A stretch of 64,000 nucleotides of DNA from Bacillota bacterium. Lineage in GTDB: Bacteria; Bacillota; Clostridia; Peptostreptococcales; Natronincolaceae. The position numbers were made by a program, and so were the translations under genes. Below, in pieces: positions 10,068 through 19,130 of this stretch (position 1 is its first letter; each line of letters opens with the position of its first letter). Under the pieces are notes generated by a model. It was not told the DNA's origin, searched no databases, and worked only from the letters and a program-made list of their open reading frames with translations. Location: positions 22,381 to 86,380 of the forward strand of contig JAEWHG010000131.1 in NCBI GenBank assembly GCA_023387935.1. Reading direction: 5' to 3'.

Positions 10068-11102
10068 ATGGACAAAAAAGATTTGTTAAGTTTAACAATG
10101 GGAGAAATAGAAGAACTCCTAATTAGTATGAACGAGAAAAAATTTAGAGGAAAGCAAATATTTGAGTGGATTAATAAAGGAATCAAAGACTTTGATGAGA
10201 TGACTAATTTATCAAAAACTTTGAGAGATAAATTATCAGAGCGCACTTACATTACAAATATTAAAATTGAGGAGAAAATAGTTTCTACTATAGATGGTAC
10301 AATAAAATATTTATTTTTACTAGATGATTATAATATAATAGAAGGTGTGGTTATGAAATACAACCATGGATTAACTGCTTGTATATCTACTCAAGTAGGT
10401 TGTGCTATGGGCTGTACATTCTGTGCATCTACTATAAATGGATTAATTAGAAATTTGAGAGCTGGGGAAATGGTAGATCAAATATTAACTATGGAGAAAG
10501 ATACTGGTGAAAGAATTTCAAATATAGTATTAATGGGAAGTGGAGAACCATTAAATAATTATAATGAAACTATCAACTTTCTAAAGATCGTAAATGACGA
10601 AAATGGATTGAATATAGGTAACAGACATATTACACTGTCAACTTCCGGTCTTGTACCGCAAATCAAAGATTTGGCAGATTTGCAAATACCTATTAATCTA
10701 GCAATATCTTTACATGCCCCTAATGATGAACTAAGAAGAAAGACAATGCCAGTAGCTAAAAGGTATTCTATTAAGGAATTAATAGATAGTTGTAAATATT
10801 ATATTGAAAAGACTAATCGTAGGATAACTTTTGAATATGCATTAATAAAAGGGGTTAATGATGGAGAAAAAGAGGCAAAGGAGCTAGTAGCTCTGTTAAA
10901 GGGTATGCTATGCCATGTAAATCTAATACCTATAAATAGTGTTGAAGAAAGGGAATATAAAAAGCCCAATACGGAGTCCATTAATAGGTTCCAAAATACA
11001 TTAAAAAGATCAGGTATAGAAACTACTGTTAGAAGGGAAATGGGATCGGATATTAATGCAGCATGTGGTCAATTGAGGCGAAAATATTTACAAAACTCGT
11101 AA
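10068..11102 (+). CDS. rlmN: 23S rRNA A2503 / tRNA A37 C2-methyltransferase, radical SAM
   Basis: RlmN is a radical SAM enzyme that methylates C2 of adenine 2503 in 23S rRNA and adenine 37 of some tRNAs. The iron-sulfur motif CxxxCxxC is at C112, C116 and C119 (CAMGCTFC), the GSGEPLNNY and [10 protein letters not shown] blocks are present, and the C-terminal conserved cysteine is C333 in NAACGQL. The 344-residue length is normal. The order rsmB-rlmN-stp-prkC-rsgA-rpe is that of B. subtilis. Confidence 0.97.
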   Translation: MDKKDLLSLTMGEIEELLISMNEKKFRGKQIFEWINKGIKDFDEMTNLSKTLRDKLSERTYITNIKIEEKIVSTIDGTIKYLFLLDDYNIIEGVVMKYNHGLTACISTQVGCAMGCTFCASTINGLIRNLRAGEMVDQILTMEKDTGERISNIVLMGSGEPLNNYNETINFLKIVNDENGLNIGNRHITLSTSGLVPQIKDLADLQIPINLAISLHAPNDELRRKTMPVAKRYSIKELIDSCKYYIEKTNRRITFEYALIKGVNDGEKEAKELVALLKGMLCHVNLIPINSVEEREYKKPNTESINRFQNTLKRSGIETTVRREMGSDINAACGQLRRKYLQNS

Positions 11103-11164
11103 AAATGGTAAAATAGTATGAACACATAGAAATTTTGCTATAGGTTAAAGGGGGCGAGTGAAAA

Positions 11165-11914
11165 ATGAATGTGAGTGCTATTTCAGATATTGGTAAAGTA
11201 AGAGATATTAATGAAGATAACTATTGTATTTACGAAAAAGACTACAAACTATTTATAGTGGCCGATGGGATGGGTGGTCATAATGCAGGAGAAGTAGCTA
11301 GTTTTCTTGTTGTTAACAGTATTAAAGATCATATTACTAATTACGTTTCTGCTGATATGGAGGAGCAGGCTGTTAAAGGTATTATATTTGAAGCTTTTAA
11401 TCGTGCCAATGAAAAAGTTTATCTGTATGCACAAGAAAACTCTTCTTGTGATGGAATGGGTACTACTGCAACATTAGCTCTAAAGATGGATTCCACTCTT
11501 TATATTGGGCATGTAGGAGACAGTCGGGCATATATTATTAGAGACAGTGTTATAGAACAAATAACACAGGATCATTCTTTAGTTGCTGAGTTAGTTCGAA
11601 GTGGAAGTATTACTGAAATAGAGGCAAATAAACATCCCCAAAAAAATATTATTACCAGAGCATTAGGAACTAACAAGAATATTAAGGTTGATATTTTTAA
11701 TATGGATTTTTCCTATGGTGATATTTTAATTTTATGTACAGATGGTTTAAGTAATTTCGTAGACAAATATGAAATAGAGAAAACAGCTTTGGAGTTTAAA
11801 GATAGTAATGATGCATGTGAAAGGTTGGTATCTATGGCAAATAAAAGAGGTGGCTATGATAATATTACCGTATTAGTTGCAAAAAACAGTGAAGAAAATA
11901 TAGGTAGAAGGTAG
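11165..11914 (+). CDS. stp: PP2C-type serine/threonine protein phosphatase
   Basis: The 249-residue protein is a soluble PPM/PP2C phosphatase that reverses phosphorylation by the neighbouring kinase. The metal-binding motifs are all visible: DINEDNY near the N-terminus, VADGMGGHNAGE, GTTATLAL, HVGDSRAY and CTDGLSN, with the final GGYDNITVLV. It is the counterpart of B. subtilis PrpC. The ATG follows a strong aaagggggcgag ribosome binding site. Its stop lies eight bases before prkC, so both are translated from one message. Confidence 0.96.
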   Translation: MNVSAISDIGKVRDINEDNYCIYEKDYKLFIVADGMGGHNAGEVASFLVVNSIKDHITNYVSADMEEQAVKGIIFEAFNRANEKVYLYAQENSSCDGMGTTATLALKMDSTLYIGHVGDSRAYIIRDSVIEQITQDHSLVAELVRSGSITEIEANKHPQKNIITRALGTNKNIKVDIFNMDFSYGDILILCTDGLSNFVDKYEIEKTALEFKDSNDACERLVSMANKRGGYDNITVLVAKNSEENIGRR

Positions 11915-11922
11915 GTGAATAC

Positions 11923-13890
11923 ATGATTGGTAAAATTTTAGGTAAAAGATATGAAATTGTTGAAAAAATAGGTGGAGGCGGGATGGCATTAGTATATAGA
12001 GCTAAATGCAATCTTTTAAATCGATTTGTTGCAGTTAAGGTGTTAAGACCAGAATTTATAAATGATAAAGATTTGTTAGATAAGTTTAGAAAAGAATCTC
12101 AAGCAGCTGCTAGCTTATCTCACCCAAACATTGTAAATGTATACGATGTGGGTGAAGAAGATGATATTTATTATATTGTTATGGAATATGTAAAGGGAAA
12201 AACTTTAAAAGAGTTAATTCAAGAGAAAGGTAAGCTTTCTAAAGATGAAATACTGGACTATACTAGACAAATAGCTTTAGCGCTAAAACATGCCCATTCC
12301 AATCATATTGTTCATCGAGATATTAAGCCTCATAATATTTTAATAACGGATGACAATAGAGCAAAGGTAACAGATTTTGGAATTGCATTAGCCGCAACAT
12401 CTTCAACTATTACGAATGCAGGAAGTATAATTGGCTCGGTACACTATTTTTCACCAGAACAAGCAAGAGGAGGGTATACTGACGAAAAATCCGATTTATA
12501 TTCCTTAGGTGTGGTTATGTATGAAATGGCTACAGGTAGACTGCCTTTTGAAGGAGATGCACCTATTACAATTGCATTGAAGCATATACAAGATAACCCA
12601 GAACCTCCTTCTAAATATAATCCTTCTATTTCAAAGGAATTAGAGTCTATCATTATTAAATTAATGCAGAAAGAGCAATCTTCTAGATATGCAAATGCTT
12701 CTGCATTAATAGAGGACTTATATAAAGTTAAAAATAATTTTGAATTAGGGAATATGGATAATACTCTGAAAATTGAGGACTCTCCTACTCAGATTATTCC
12801 AATGGTAACGGCAAATGAAATAAAGGAATTAACAGATAGTAGAGATGAGATAAGAAACAAGGATTTAGTTGATAAGAAAGATAATAAAAACCCAAAAAGA
12901 AAGCTAATTATTGGATCTGCTATTGCTGCAGCCTTAGTTGCTGCCCTAGTGTTTACTTTTGCTTTCTTCTATGTATCTGATTTTTTAAAAACAGAAGATG
13001 TGGAAGTGCCAAATTTTGTTGGTATGGATATTGATGAGGCTGAAGCTGAGGCAGGAAAACTGGGTATTAGACTAAATATGAGCACTGAATATAATGCGGA
13101 TGTACCTAAGGATGAAATAATTAGGCAAACAACGTCTCCTGGTATGAAGGTTCGAAAAGGTTTTGAAGTCAAGATCGTAGTTAGTGAAGGTAGTAAATTA
13201 GCTGTAGTACCAGATTTAGTTTATAAAAATGAATCTGAAGCGGAAGCCTTATTAAAGGCTAAGGGATTCAAGGTTGGAGCTGTAACACCAGAATTTAGTG
13301 AATTACCTATAGGGACGATTATCGATCAAAATCCACGAGCAGGACTGGAGGCAGTTGAAGGATCAGCAGTAGATTATGTAGTTAGTAAAGGACCAGAGGT
13401 TGCAACGGTATCAATGCCTAACCTAGTAGGAAAAACCTTAGAAGAAGCTAGAGTGATTCTTGCCCAATTTAATCTTAAAGAAGGAAGTATTACAGAAGAG
13501 TACAGTAATGTATATGTACGAGGCTATATCATAGGTCAAAATATTCAAGAGAATGAAGAAGTTAGCGAAGGTTCCGTTGTTAATCTGATCGTTAGCAAAG
13601 GCACTGATGATCCAGATCATTCTGAAGATATAGGTGGAGAAAATGGTGAAGAGTCCACAGAAACTCCTTCGACACAACCAATAAGTATTAGTCTAGAAGG
13701 TTATACAGGTATAGTTGATGTTGAAGTATATCAAATTGGAGCTCTAAGCAATAAGAAAGTATATAGTAAAAAACATAATGTAGATGTAGAAGGAACATCA
13801 CTTAGAGCAGAAGTAAGTGGAACTGGTAGCCAGCAGTTTGATGTTTATATAAACGGAGAGAAAAAAGGAGAAGTAGTAATTAATTTTTAG
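11923..13890 (+). CDS. prkC: Membrane Ser/Thr protein kinase with three PASTA domains
   Basis: The kinase senses cell wall fragments outside the cell and phosphorylates cytoplasmic proteins. The 655 residues comprise a kinase domain (about 9-270) with the glycine loop GGGGMALVY, catalytic Lys39, HRDIKPHN at 131-138 and DFG at Asp151; a linker; one membrane helix (about 327-352); three PASTA repeats (about 356-421, 422-489, 490-559); and an extra C-terminal extracellular domain (about 600-655) after an acidic Ser/Thr/Pro linker. That last domain resembles the beta-rich tail of some clostridial and bacillar PrkC proteins. It follows its phosphatase. Confidence 0.96.
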   Translation: MIGKILGKRYEIVEKIGGGGMALVYRAKCNLLNRFVAVKVLRPEFINDKDLLDKFRKESQAAASLSHPNIVNVYDVGEEDDIYYIVMEYVKGKTLKELIQEKGKLSKDEILDYTRQIALALKHAHSNHIVHRDIKPHNILITDDNRAKVTDFGIALAATSSTITNAGSIIGSVHYFSPEQARGGYTDEKSDLYSLGVVMYEMATGRLPFEGDAPITIALKHIQDNPEPPSKYNPSISKELESIIIKLMQKEQSSRYANASALIEDLYKVKNNFELGNMDNTLKIEDSPTQIIPMVTANEIKELTDSRDEIRNKDLVDKKDNKNPKRKLIIGSAIAAALVAALVFTFAFFYVSDFLKTEDVEVPNFVGMDIDEAEAEAGKLGIRLNMSTEYNADVPKDEIIRQTTSPGMKVRKGFEVKIVVSEGSKLAVVPDLVYKNESEAEALLKAKGFKVGAVTPEFSELPIGTIIDQNPRAGLEAVEGSAVDYVVSKGPEVATVSMPNLVGKTLEEARVILAQFNLKEGSITEEYSNVYVRGYIIGQNIQENEEVSEGSVVNLIVSKGTDDPDHSEDIGGENGEESTETPSTQPISISLEGYTGIVDVEVYQIGALSNKKVYSKKHNVDVEGTSLRAEVSGTGSQQFDVYINGEKKGEVVINF

Positions 13891-13900
13891 GGGGTATTTA

Positions 13901-14779
13901 ATGTATAGTGGTAGGTTAATTAAAGGGATCGGTGGTTTTTATTACGTTGATGTAAGTGATCAAATATTTGAGTGCAAAGCTCGAGGCCTATTTAGAAAGA
14001 AGAAGATAACGCCCTTAGTTGGAGACTATGTAGAAATAGATATTCTAGACAATGAAAACAAAAAGGGTGTTATTGAAGATATCAATGATCGCCACAACGA
14101 ACTAATTAGACCTTCAGTTTCTAATATAGATCAAGCAATAGTAGTATTTGCAGTAACTCAGCCAGATCCCCACCTTTCACTTTTAGATAGATTTTTGGTC
14201 TTAGCTGAAAGTCAGAAACTGAATATCATTATTTGTCTTAATAAAATTGACTTATTAGAAGAAGTAGAATATGAGGCAATTGTTAATATTTATAAATCAG
14301 CAGGATATAAAATTATACGAACAAGTACTAAAGAGAACAAAGGCATTATGGAGTTAAGAAATGAGCTTAAAAATAAAACCACTGTATTTGCAGGTCCATC
14401 TGGAGTAGGTAAATCTACACTTTTAAATCATATACATCCAGGACTAAAACTACAGACCGGTGAAATAAGCACTAAAATTTCAAGGGGAAAGCATACAACG
14501 CGCCATGCAGAGCTTATAGCAATAGGTGAAAATGGTTGGGTTGTAGATACTCCTGGATTTAGCTCTTTAGATATGAATTTTATAGAGGAAGATGAACTAG
14601 ATTTCCATTTTCCAGAATTCATGATCCATGTAGATCAATGTAAATTTAATTCATGTAAGCATTTAAATGAACCGAGCTGCGCTGTTAAAGAAGCAGTTCA
14701 GTTAAATGAAATATCTGAAGGTCGATATAATAGTTACGTTCAATTCATTGATGAAATTAGAAAACATAGGAGGTATTAA
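13901..14779 (+). CDS. rsgA: Small ribosomal subunit assembly GTPase RsgA
   Basis: RsgA is a GTPase that tests late 30S assembly. The 292-residue protein shows the circularly permuted order of G motifs: NKIDLL (G4) comes first, then GPSGVGKSTLL (G1) and DTPGFSS (G3). An OB fold precedes them, and the C-terminal zinc knuckle is seen as CKFNSCKHLNEPSC. It begins 11 bases after prkC and ends three bases before rpe, inside the stp-prkC-rsgA-rpe-thiN operon. Confidence 0.96.
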   Translation: MYSGRLIKGIGGFYYVDVSDQIFECKARGLFRKKKITPLVGDYVEIDILDNENKKGVIEDINDRHNELIRPSVSNIDQAIVVFAVTQPDPHLSLLDRFLVLAESQKLNIIICLNKIDLLEEVEYEAIVNIYKSAGYKIIRTSTKENKGIMELRNELKNKTTVFAGPSGVGKSTLLNHIHPGLKLQTGEISTKISRGKHTTRHAELIAIGENGWVVDTPGFSSLDMNFIEEDELDFHFPEFMIHVDQCKFNSCKHLNEPSCAVKEAVQLNEISEGRYNSYVQFIDEIRKHRRY

Positions 14780-14782
14780 TAC

Positions 14783-15439
14783 ATGATGAAATTAGCCCCA
14801 TCCATATTATCAGCAGATTTTTCTAATTTATTGGGAGATATAAAAAAGGTAGAAGAAGCAGGATGTGATTTGCTTCATATTGATGTAATGGACGGACATT
14901 TTGTTCCTAATATTACAATTGGTCCTCTAATTATGGAAAGCTTAAAGGGGAAAACAGATCTTCTCTTCGATGTACATTTAATGATAGAAAATCCAGATCA
15001 ATATATTCCACAGTTTGCAAAAGCAGGCGCCCATATCATCTCTGTTCATAGTGAAGCCTGTGCGCACCTACACAGGACTATACAGCTTATTAAGGATCAA
15101 AATGTAAAGGCTGCTGTAGCGCTTAATCCAGCTACACCTTTAAATGTTTTAGACCATGTATTGGAAGACTTGGATATGGTTCTTATAATGACAGTTAATC
15201 CTGGGTTTGGAGGACAGAGCTTTATTGAATCAAGCATACCTAAAATAGAATCCTTAAGAAGGATGATAGAAGATAGAGGACTTAATGTGGACATTCAAGT
15301 AGATGGTGGTATTAAGGTAGATAACGTAAAAAGAGTTGTAGATGCGGGAGCTAATATTATTGTTGCAGGATCTGCTATATTTAATAGTGAAAATATTTTA
15401 GAAACAGTAAAGAAATTTAGAGAAAATTCTAAGCTTTAG
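14783..15439 (+). CDS. rpe: Ribulose-phosphate 3-epimerase
   Basis: Rpe interconverts ribulose 5-phosphate and xylulose 5-phosphate in the pentose phosphate pathway. The 218-residue TIM barrel has LAPSILSADF at the start, HIDVMDGHFVPN and DVHLMI with metal-ligand His and Asp residues, the phosphate-binding VNPGFGGQSF and the second metal-site aspartate in IQVDGGI. The gene may start at the first or the second of two adjacent ATG codons. It follows rsgA as in B. subtilis. Confidence 0.96.
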   Translation: MMKLAPSILSADFSNLLGDIKKVEEAGCDLLHIDVMDGHFVPNITIGPLIMESLKGKTDLLFDVHLMIENPDQYIPQFAKAGAHIISVHSEACAHLHRTIQLIKDQNVKAAVALNPATPLNVLDHVLEDLDMVLIMTVNPGFGGQSFIESSIPKIESLRRMIEDRGLNVDIQVDGGIKVDNVKRVVDAGANIIVAGSAIFNSENILETVKKFRENSKL

Positions 15440-15453
15440 ATATGGAGGCAAAA

Positions 15454-16095
15454 ATGGAAGTAACAGTTGTATCAAATGGCTGTATTGAAAACCTTGATTT
15501 TTTACAATCAATTATTGAAAATAGTGATTACGTTATTTGTGCAGATGGAGCAGCTCAATACTTAATGGGGCTAAACATGTATCCTAATTTATTAGTAGGC
15601 GATTTGGATTCTATTAGCAATGATTCTTTGGAATGGATAGAAAAGGGGAATGTTAAATTAGAACAATTTCCTGTTAAGAAGGATATGACGGACACGGAAC
15701 TGGCTATAGAATTTGCTTTAAAGAAATCACCACATAGAATAACTGTTGTAGGAGCTACAGGCTCCCGTATGGATCATAGTTTAGGTAACATCATGCTATT
15801 ATACAAAATTCATAAAATGGGCATAAAAGCACGGATTATAGATGAATTAAATGATATTACTATAACTGATAGCAAAATTAAAATAGAAGGTAGCATAGGA
15901 CAAACTATTTCTATAATACCTATTGGCGGAGATGCAAAGGGTGTTACCTTAAATGGCCTAGAATATCCTTTAGACAACTATAATATTCATATGGGAAGCT
16001 CTATAGGGATTAGTAATAGATTTATACAAGAAGAAGCCATTATTACGGTTGAAGAGGGAACTATTTTGGTTATTAAGACAAGGGAAGAAGAATAG
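15454..16095 (+). CDS. thiN: Thiamine pyrophosphokinase
   Basis: The enzyme converts thiamine to thiamine diphosphate with ATP. The 213-residue protein has the ADGAAQYL and VGDLDSI motifs of the catalytic domain, FPVKKDMTDTELA and GATGSRMDHSLGN, followed by the C-terminal thiamine-binding beta domain. An in-frame ATG at 15442 is rejected because the ribosome binding site tggagg (15443-15448) overlaps it; spacing fits the ATG at 15454. It is the last gene of the stp-thiN operon. Confidence 0.94.
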   Translation: MEVTVVSNGCIENLDFLQSIIENSDYVICADGAAQYLMGLNMYPNLLVGDLDSISNDSLEWIEKGNVKLEQFPVKKDMTDTELAIEFALKKSPHRITVVGATGSRMDHSLGNIMLLYKIHKMGIKARIIDELNDITITDSKIKIEGSIGQTISIIPIGGDAKGVTLNGLEYPLDNYNIHMGSSIGISNRFIQEEAIITVEEGTILVIKTREEE

Positions 16096-16171
16096 AGAAA
16101 ATCCTTTGATGCTATCATATCAACTTATGGTGTGCTCAGTTTTTAATATTTATTCAAAATTTCAAGGGTTT

Positions 16172-16211
16172 AAAATGTTACGGGAGTTTTATAACTTTTG
16201 TAACATTTTTT
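16172..16211 (+). terminator. Probable terminator-like inverted repeat after thiN
   Basis: A perfect 10-bp inverted repeat (aaaatgttac at 16172-16181 with gtaacatttt at 16200-16209) runs into six T residues. The 18-base middle contains a second small stem (agtt and aact). It lies 77 bp after thiN and could end that operon. It is AT-rich, so it could instead be a protein-binding operator ahead of the next small gene. Confidence 0.5.
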
Positions 16212-16265
16212 ATATTTATGAATAATATATAATATACTATTTTATTATTTAAGGTTGGTGGTGAT

Positions 16266-16430
16266 ATGTTTAAAAGAAGAAGAAGACATTCTTCGTTTAA
16301 AGTTATTGGATTAATACTTGCAATCGTAGGCATATTAATGTTCCTGTACATTATCCCACTACAAATATGGTACCTTATTATTGCAGGAATATTTGTTGTA
16401 ATAGGACTACTAATATTTAAAATATTTTAA
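16266..16430 (+). CDS. Small membrane protein, 54 residues, unknown function
   Basis: The frame encodes 54 residues beginning MFKRRRRHSSFK, a strongly basic N-terminus, followed by two hydrophobic helices (about 12-31 and 35-54) joined by a short PLQIWY turn. The arrangement suggests a hairpin membrane protein with both ends in the cytoplasm. A ggtggtg ribosome binding site lies three bases before the ATG, and a strong hairpin terminator follows 12 bp after the stop, so it looks like a complete small transcription unit. I do not recognise a characterised relative. Confidence 0.7.
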   Translation: MFKRRRRHSSFKVIGLILAIVGILMFLYIIPLQIWYLIIAGIFVVIGLLIFKIF

Positions 16431-16442
16431 AAAGTTAAATAT

Positions 16443-16473
16443 AAAAAGCCACCATTTAAATGGAGGCTTTTTT
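16443..16473. terminator. Bidirectional terminator between the small membrane gene and rpmB
   Basis: The inverted repeat aaaaagcc-a-ccattt / aaatgg-a-ggcttttt has a long stem with one A-A mismatch, A residues on one flank and T residues on the other. It can terminate both the rightward 54-residue gene and the leftward rpmB, which converge on it. Confidence 0.8.
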
Positions 16474-16480
16474 ATATAAA

Positions 16481-16672
16481 TTATAAAGCTCTTTCAACTT
16501 TACCAGAACGTAGGCATCTTGTACAAACATTAATTCTTGTTGCTGTACCTTTTACTATTGCTCTAACTCTTCTTAAGTTAGGTTCCCAAGTTCTTCTGTT
16601 ATGACGATTTGAGTGACTTACCACATTACCTGAAACCTTACCTTTAGCACAAACCTCGCATACTCTTGCCAC
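16481..16672 (-). CDS. rpmB: 50S ribosomal protein L28
   Basis: The 63-residue protein begins (V/M)ARVCEVCAKGK and has SHSNRHNRRTWEPNL, matching bL28. Four cysteines (CEVC near the start and CTRC near the end) make this the zinc-binding form of the protein. The start is the GTG at 16672 on the minus strand; a GTG at 16681 would overlap the aaaggaggtg ribosome binding site (16680-16689). It is transcribed against its neighbours, as in B. subtilis, and ends at the shared terminator. Confidence 0.95.
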   Translation of the reverse strand: MARVCEVCAKGKVSGNVVSHSNRHNRRTWEPNLRRVRAIVKGTATRINVCTRCLRSGKVERAL

Positions 16673-16717
16673 TACGAACACCTCCTTTGAGCTTCGCTCA
16701 TCCTCTAAAACATAATA

Positions 16718-16746
16718 ATATTATCATACATAACATAAATTTGCAA
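16718..16746 (-). promoter_or_regulatory. Candidate sigma-A promoter for rpmB
   Basis: On the minus strand TTGCAA (16746-16741) is followed after 17 bases by TAATAT (16723-16718), about 30 bp before the rpmB ribosome binding site. The match to TTGACA and TATAAT is four of six in each box. Confidence 0.45.
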
Positions 16747-17029
16747 TAATAATATTTAAATATAGGTAAAATACGGGGCTTTAAAGAAAATTATCCACAG
16801 ATTTCATTATAAATTTCAGTATGAATATGGTTATTGTTGAACTATTTTTGTTAATCATATACAATATAGTATTATAATATGTTATTCTAGCTACCAAGAT
16901 TTTTAAACTTAATATATAATATAGTATGTGACTTCTTTATATTTATGATGCTGATAAGATTTCATATACAATATTGCAGGTAAATTGGGGAATAAATATA
17001 AGATAGAATAAAATGAAGGAGGTTTTTTA
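16747..17029. promoter_or_regulatory. Intergenic region between rpmB and the Asp23-family gene, with candidate promoters
   Basis: No gene is seen here; the whole gap from the rpmB ribosome binding site to the next start is about 340 bp and very AT-rich. Two rightward promoter candidates are visible: TTGTTA (16848-16853) with TATAAT (16873-16878), spacing 19, and TTGCAG (16974-16979) with TATAAG (16997-17002), spacing 17. The second ends 27 bp before the next start codon. Neither has been tested and they may act together. Confidence 0.4.
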
Positions 17030-17386
17030 ATGCCAGGAAAATTAATTACTCAGTTAGGTACAATTGTAATCGATGATCATGTTTTAACATCTATAGCCGG
17101 TGTTTCTGCCATGGAATGTTATGGAGTAGTAGGTATGGCTGCTAAATCTGCTGCTGGAGGCCTTGTAGAGCTATTAAAACGAGAGCAATCTGGAAAAGGA
17201 GTAAAAGTGCACACCGAAGAAGATGAAATAACGATTGATATTTTCGTAATTGTAGAATTTGGTACCCGTATATCTGTAGTTGCAAATAATATCATAGAAA
17301 AAGTAAAATACAATATTGAACACTTGACAGGAATGAACGTTAAAAAAGTAAATATTAATGTTCAAGGTGTCAGAGTTCAAAAGTAA
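17030..17386 (+). CDS. yloU: Asp23/Gls24 family envelope-associated protein (YloU type)
   Basis: The 118-residue protein has the Asp23 core, including LTSIAGVSAMECYGVVGM and the C-terminal TGMNVKKVNINVQGVRV. Members of the family are small soluble proteins linked with cell envelope stress, sometimes membrane tethered through partners. It starts after a strong aaggaggttt site and lies 17 bp before fakA. The yloU-yloV pairing is conserved through Firmicutes, which hints at a functional link with fatty acid phosphorylation, though none is proved. Confidence 0.9.
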   Translation: MPGKLITQLGTIVIDDHVLTSIAGVSAMECYGVVGMAAKSAAGGLVELLKREQSGKGVKVHTEEDEITIDIFVIVEFGTRISVVANNIIEKVKYNIEHLTGMNVKKVNINVQGVRVQK

Positions 17387-17403
17387 CTTAAGGAGGACTA
17401 GTT

Positions 17404-19047
17404 GTGAAAATCGAATATATTGATGGACAGCTTTTAAAGAAAATGATATTTTCTGGGGCCCAGTCTTTAGAAGTTAATAAAGAAATAGTTAATGCGCTTA
17501 ACGTATTTCCTGTTCCAGATGGTGACACGGGTACGAATATGTCTTTAACCATGCAATCAGCGGCTAAAGAAGTAAAGGGATTAAAATCTGATCTTTTAGA
17601 AGATGTAGCAAATGCTGCTGCAAATGGATCCTTAATGGGGGCTAGAGGTAATTCGGGTGTAATCTTATCCCAGCTTTTTAGAGGCTTTGCAAAGGGTGTG
17701 AAAGGCAAAACTCAAATTAATACAAAGGATCTAGCAGAGGCACTTAAATCAGGGGCAGATACTGCGTATAAGGCCGTAATGAAACCAATAGAAGGTACTA
17801 TTCTAACGGTTGCTAGAGAAAGTGCAGATGCAGCCTTACTACTTGCTAATAAAGAAAAAGATATTGTTACATTTATAGAGAAAGTCATTAAATATGCAGA
17901 AAAATCATTAAATAAAACGCCAGAATTACTTAAAGTTTTAAAGGATGCGGGTGTTGTTGATTCAGGTGGTAAAGGTTTAGTATATATATACTTAGGTGCA
18001 TTAGGTGCAATAACTGGGAATATGCCTTTGATAGAAACTGAAGAAGTAGTAAACAATAACCATGTTCACAATATGGAAGAAGTTAATGGAGAAATTGAAT
18101 TTGGATATTGTACGGAGTTTATTATTCGCTCTAATAATGCGGATACTAGTAAATTCAAGAAGACTATAGAAGGATACGGAGACTCAATGTTAGTAGTAGG
18201 CAATGATAGTGTTGTAAAGGTGCATATACATACGAATAATCCAGGTAAAGTATTAGAGCATGCTTTAGAGCTTGGACAATTAAGTGATATTAAAATAGAT
18301 AATATGAGACTACAGCATAGACATGAGGTTTTCAACCAAAGTGAAAACAAAAGTGATTTAAATACTGAAAACTCACCTGAAAAAGAAATTAAAAAATATG
18401 GTTTTATTACGGTGACAATGGGTGAGGGATTAACTAAAATATTTAAGGATTTTAATGTTGATCATGTTATTGAAGGCGGGCAAACTATGAATCCTAGTAC
18501 AGAGGATTTTGTTAAGGCAATTGATCATATTCATGCTGAAACAATATTTATTTTGCCTAACAATAGCAATATTTTTATGGCAGCAAATCAAGCTAAATCT
18601 ATTTCAAGTAAAAATATTATTGTTATCCCCTCTAAGTCTGTGCCACAAGGGCTCGCAGCACTACTAGGATTTAACTTTGAAGCTACTCCTGAAGAAAATG
18701 AAGATACAATGACGGAAGCTATAAAAGAAGTTAAAACAGGCCAAGTTACTTATGCTGTTAGAGATACTAGCTTTAATGATATAGAAATACAAGAAGGTGA
18801 TATATTAGGAATCGCGGATAGTGAAATAAAATCTTCAGGAAAAAATATTAAAGAAGTATCTTTAGAGCTCATTAATGAGATGATTACAGACGAAAGTGAA
18901 ATAGTAACTATATTTTATGGATCTGATATAGAGGAACAAGAAGCTGAAAATTTACTTGAAGAACTAACTAATAAATATGAAAATATAGATATTGAACTGT
19001 ATTATGGCGGACAGCCGTTATATTATTATATTTTTTCTGTTGAATAG
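17404..19047 (+). CDS. fakA: Fatty acid kinase catalytic subunit (DAK2-domain protein, YloV)
   Basis: FakA phosphorylates fatty acids held by FakB (DegV-type) proteins, giving acyl-phosphate for PlsX/PlsY. The 547-residue protein has an N-terminal DhaL/DAK2 kinase domain with NVFPVPDGDTGTNMS (about 32-46) and the SLMGARGNSGVILSQ block, a middle domain with CTEFI and HIHTNNPG, and a C-terminal DegV-like domain. The start is GTG after aaggagg. The length matches the family. Its product feeds the same lipid pathway as plsX in this window; no fakB is seen here. Confidence 0.93.
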   Translation: MKIEYIDGQLLKKMIFSGAQSLEVNKEIVNALNVFPVPDGDTGTNMSLTMQSAAKEVKGLKSDLLEDVANAAANGSLMGARGNSGVILSQLFRGFAKGVKGKTQINTKDLAEALKSGADTAYKAVMKPIEGTILTVARESADAALLLANKEKDIVTFIEKVIKYAEKSLNKTPELLKVLKDAGVVDSGGKGLVYIYLGALGAITGNMPLIETEEVVNNNHVHNMEEVNGEIEFGYCTEFIIRSNNADTSKFKKTIEGYGDSMLVVGNDSVVKVHIHTNNPGKVLEHALELGQLSDIKIDNMRLQHRHEVFNQSENKSDLNTENSPEKEIKKYGFITVTMGEGLTKIFKDFNVDHVIEGGQTMNPSTEDFVKAIDHIHAETIFILPNNSNIFMAANQAKSISSKNIIVIPSKSVPQGLAALLGFNFEATPEENEDTMTEAIKEVKTGQVTYAVRDTSFNDIEIQEGDILGIADSEIKSSGKNIKEVSLELINEMITDESEIVTIFYGSDIEEQEAENLLEELTNKYENIDIELYYGGQPLYYYIFSVE

Positions 19048-19073
19048 GGAGGCAGCCTTGGCTGCCTCCCTTT
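19046..19073 (+). terminator. Strong GC-rich hairpin terminator after fakA
   Basis: A 12-base perfect inverted repeat (agggaggcagcc with ggctgcctccct) overlaps the fakA stop codon; the loop is effectively CTTG. Only a short T run follows, but the stem is by far the most GC-rich in the region. Confidence 0.75.
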
Positions 19074-19101
19074 AACAATGATTATAACATTATGCTATAA
19101 T
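19072..19101 (+). promoter_or_regulatory. Sigma-A promoter for recG
   Basis: TTAACA (19072-19077) and a perfect TATAAT (19096-19101) are separated by 18 bases and lie 30 bp before the recG start. The promoter begins directly at the end of the fakA terminator. Confidence 0.65.
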
Positions 19102-19130
19102 AAAATAAAAAGATATTTGGAGTGTGTATT

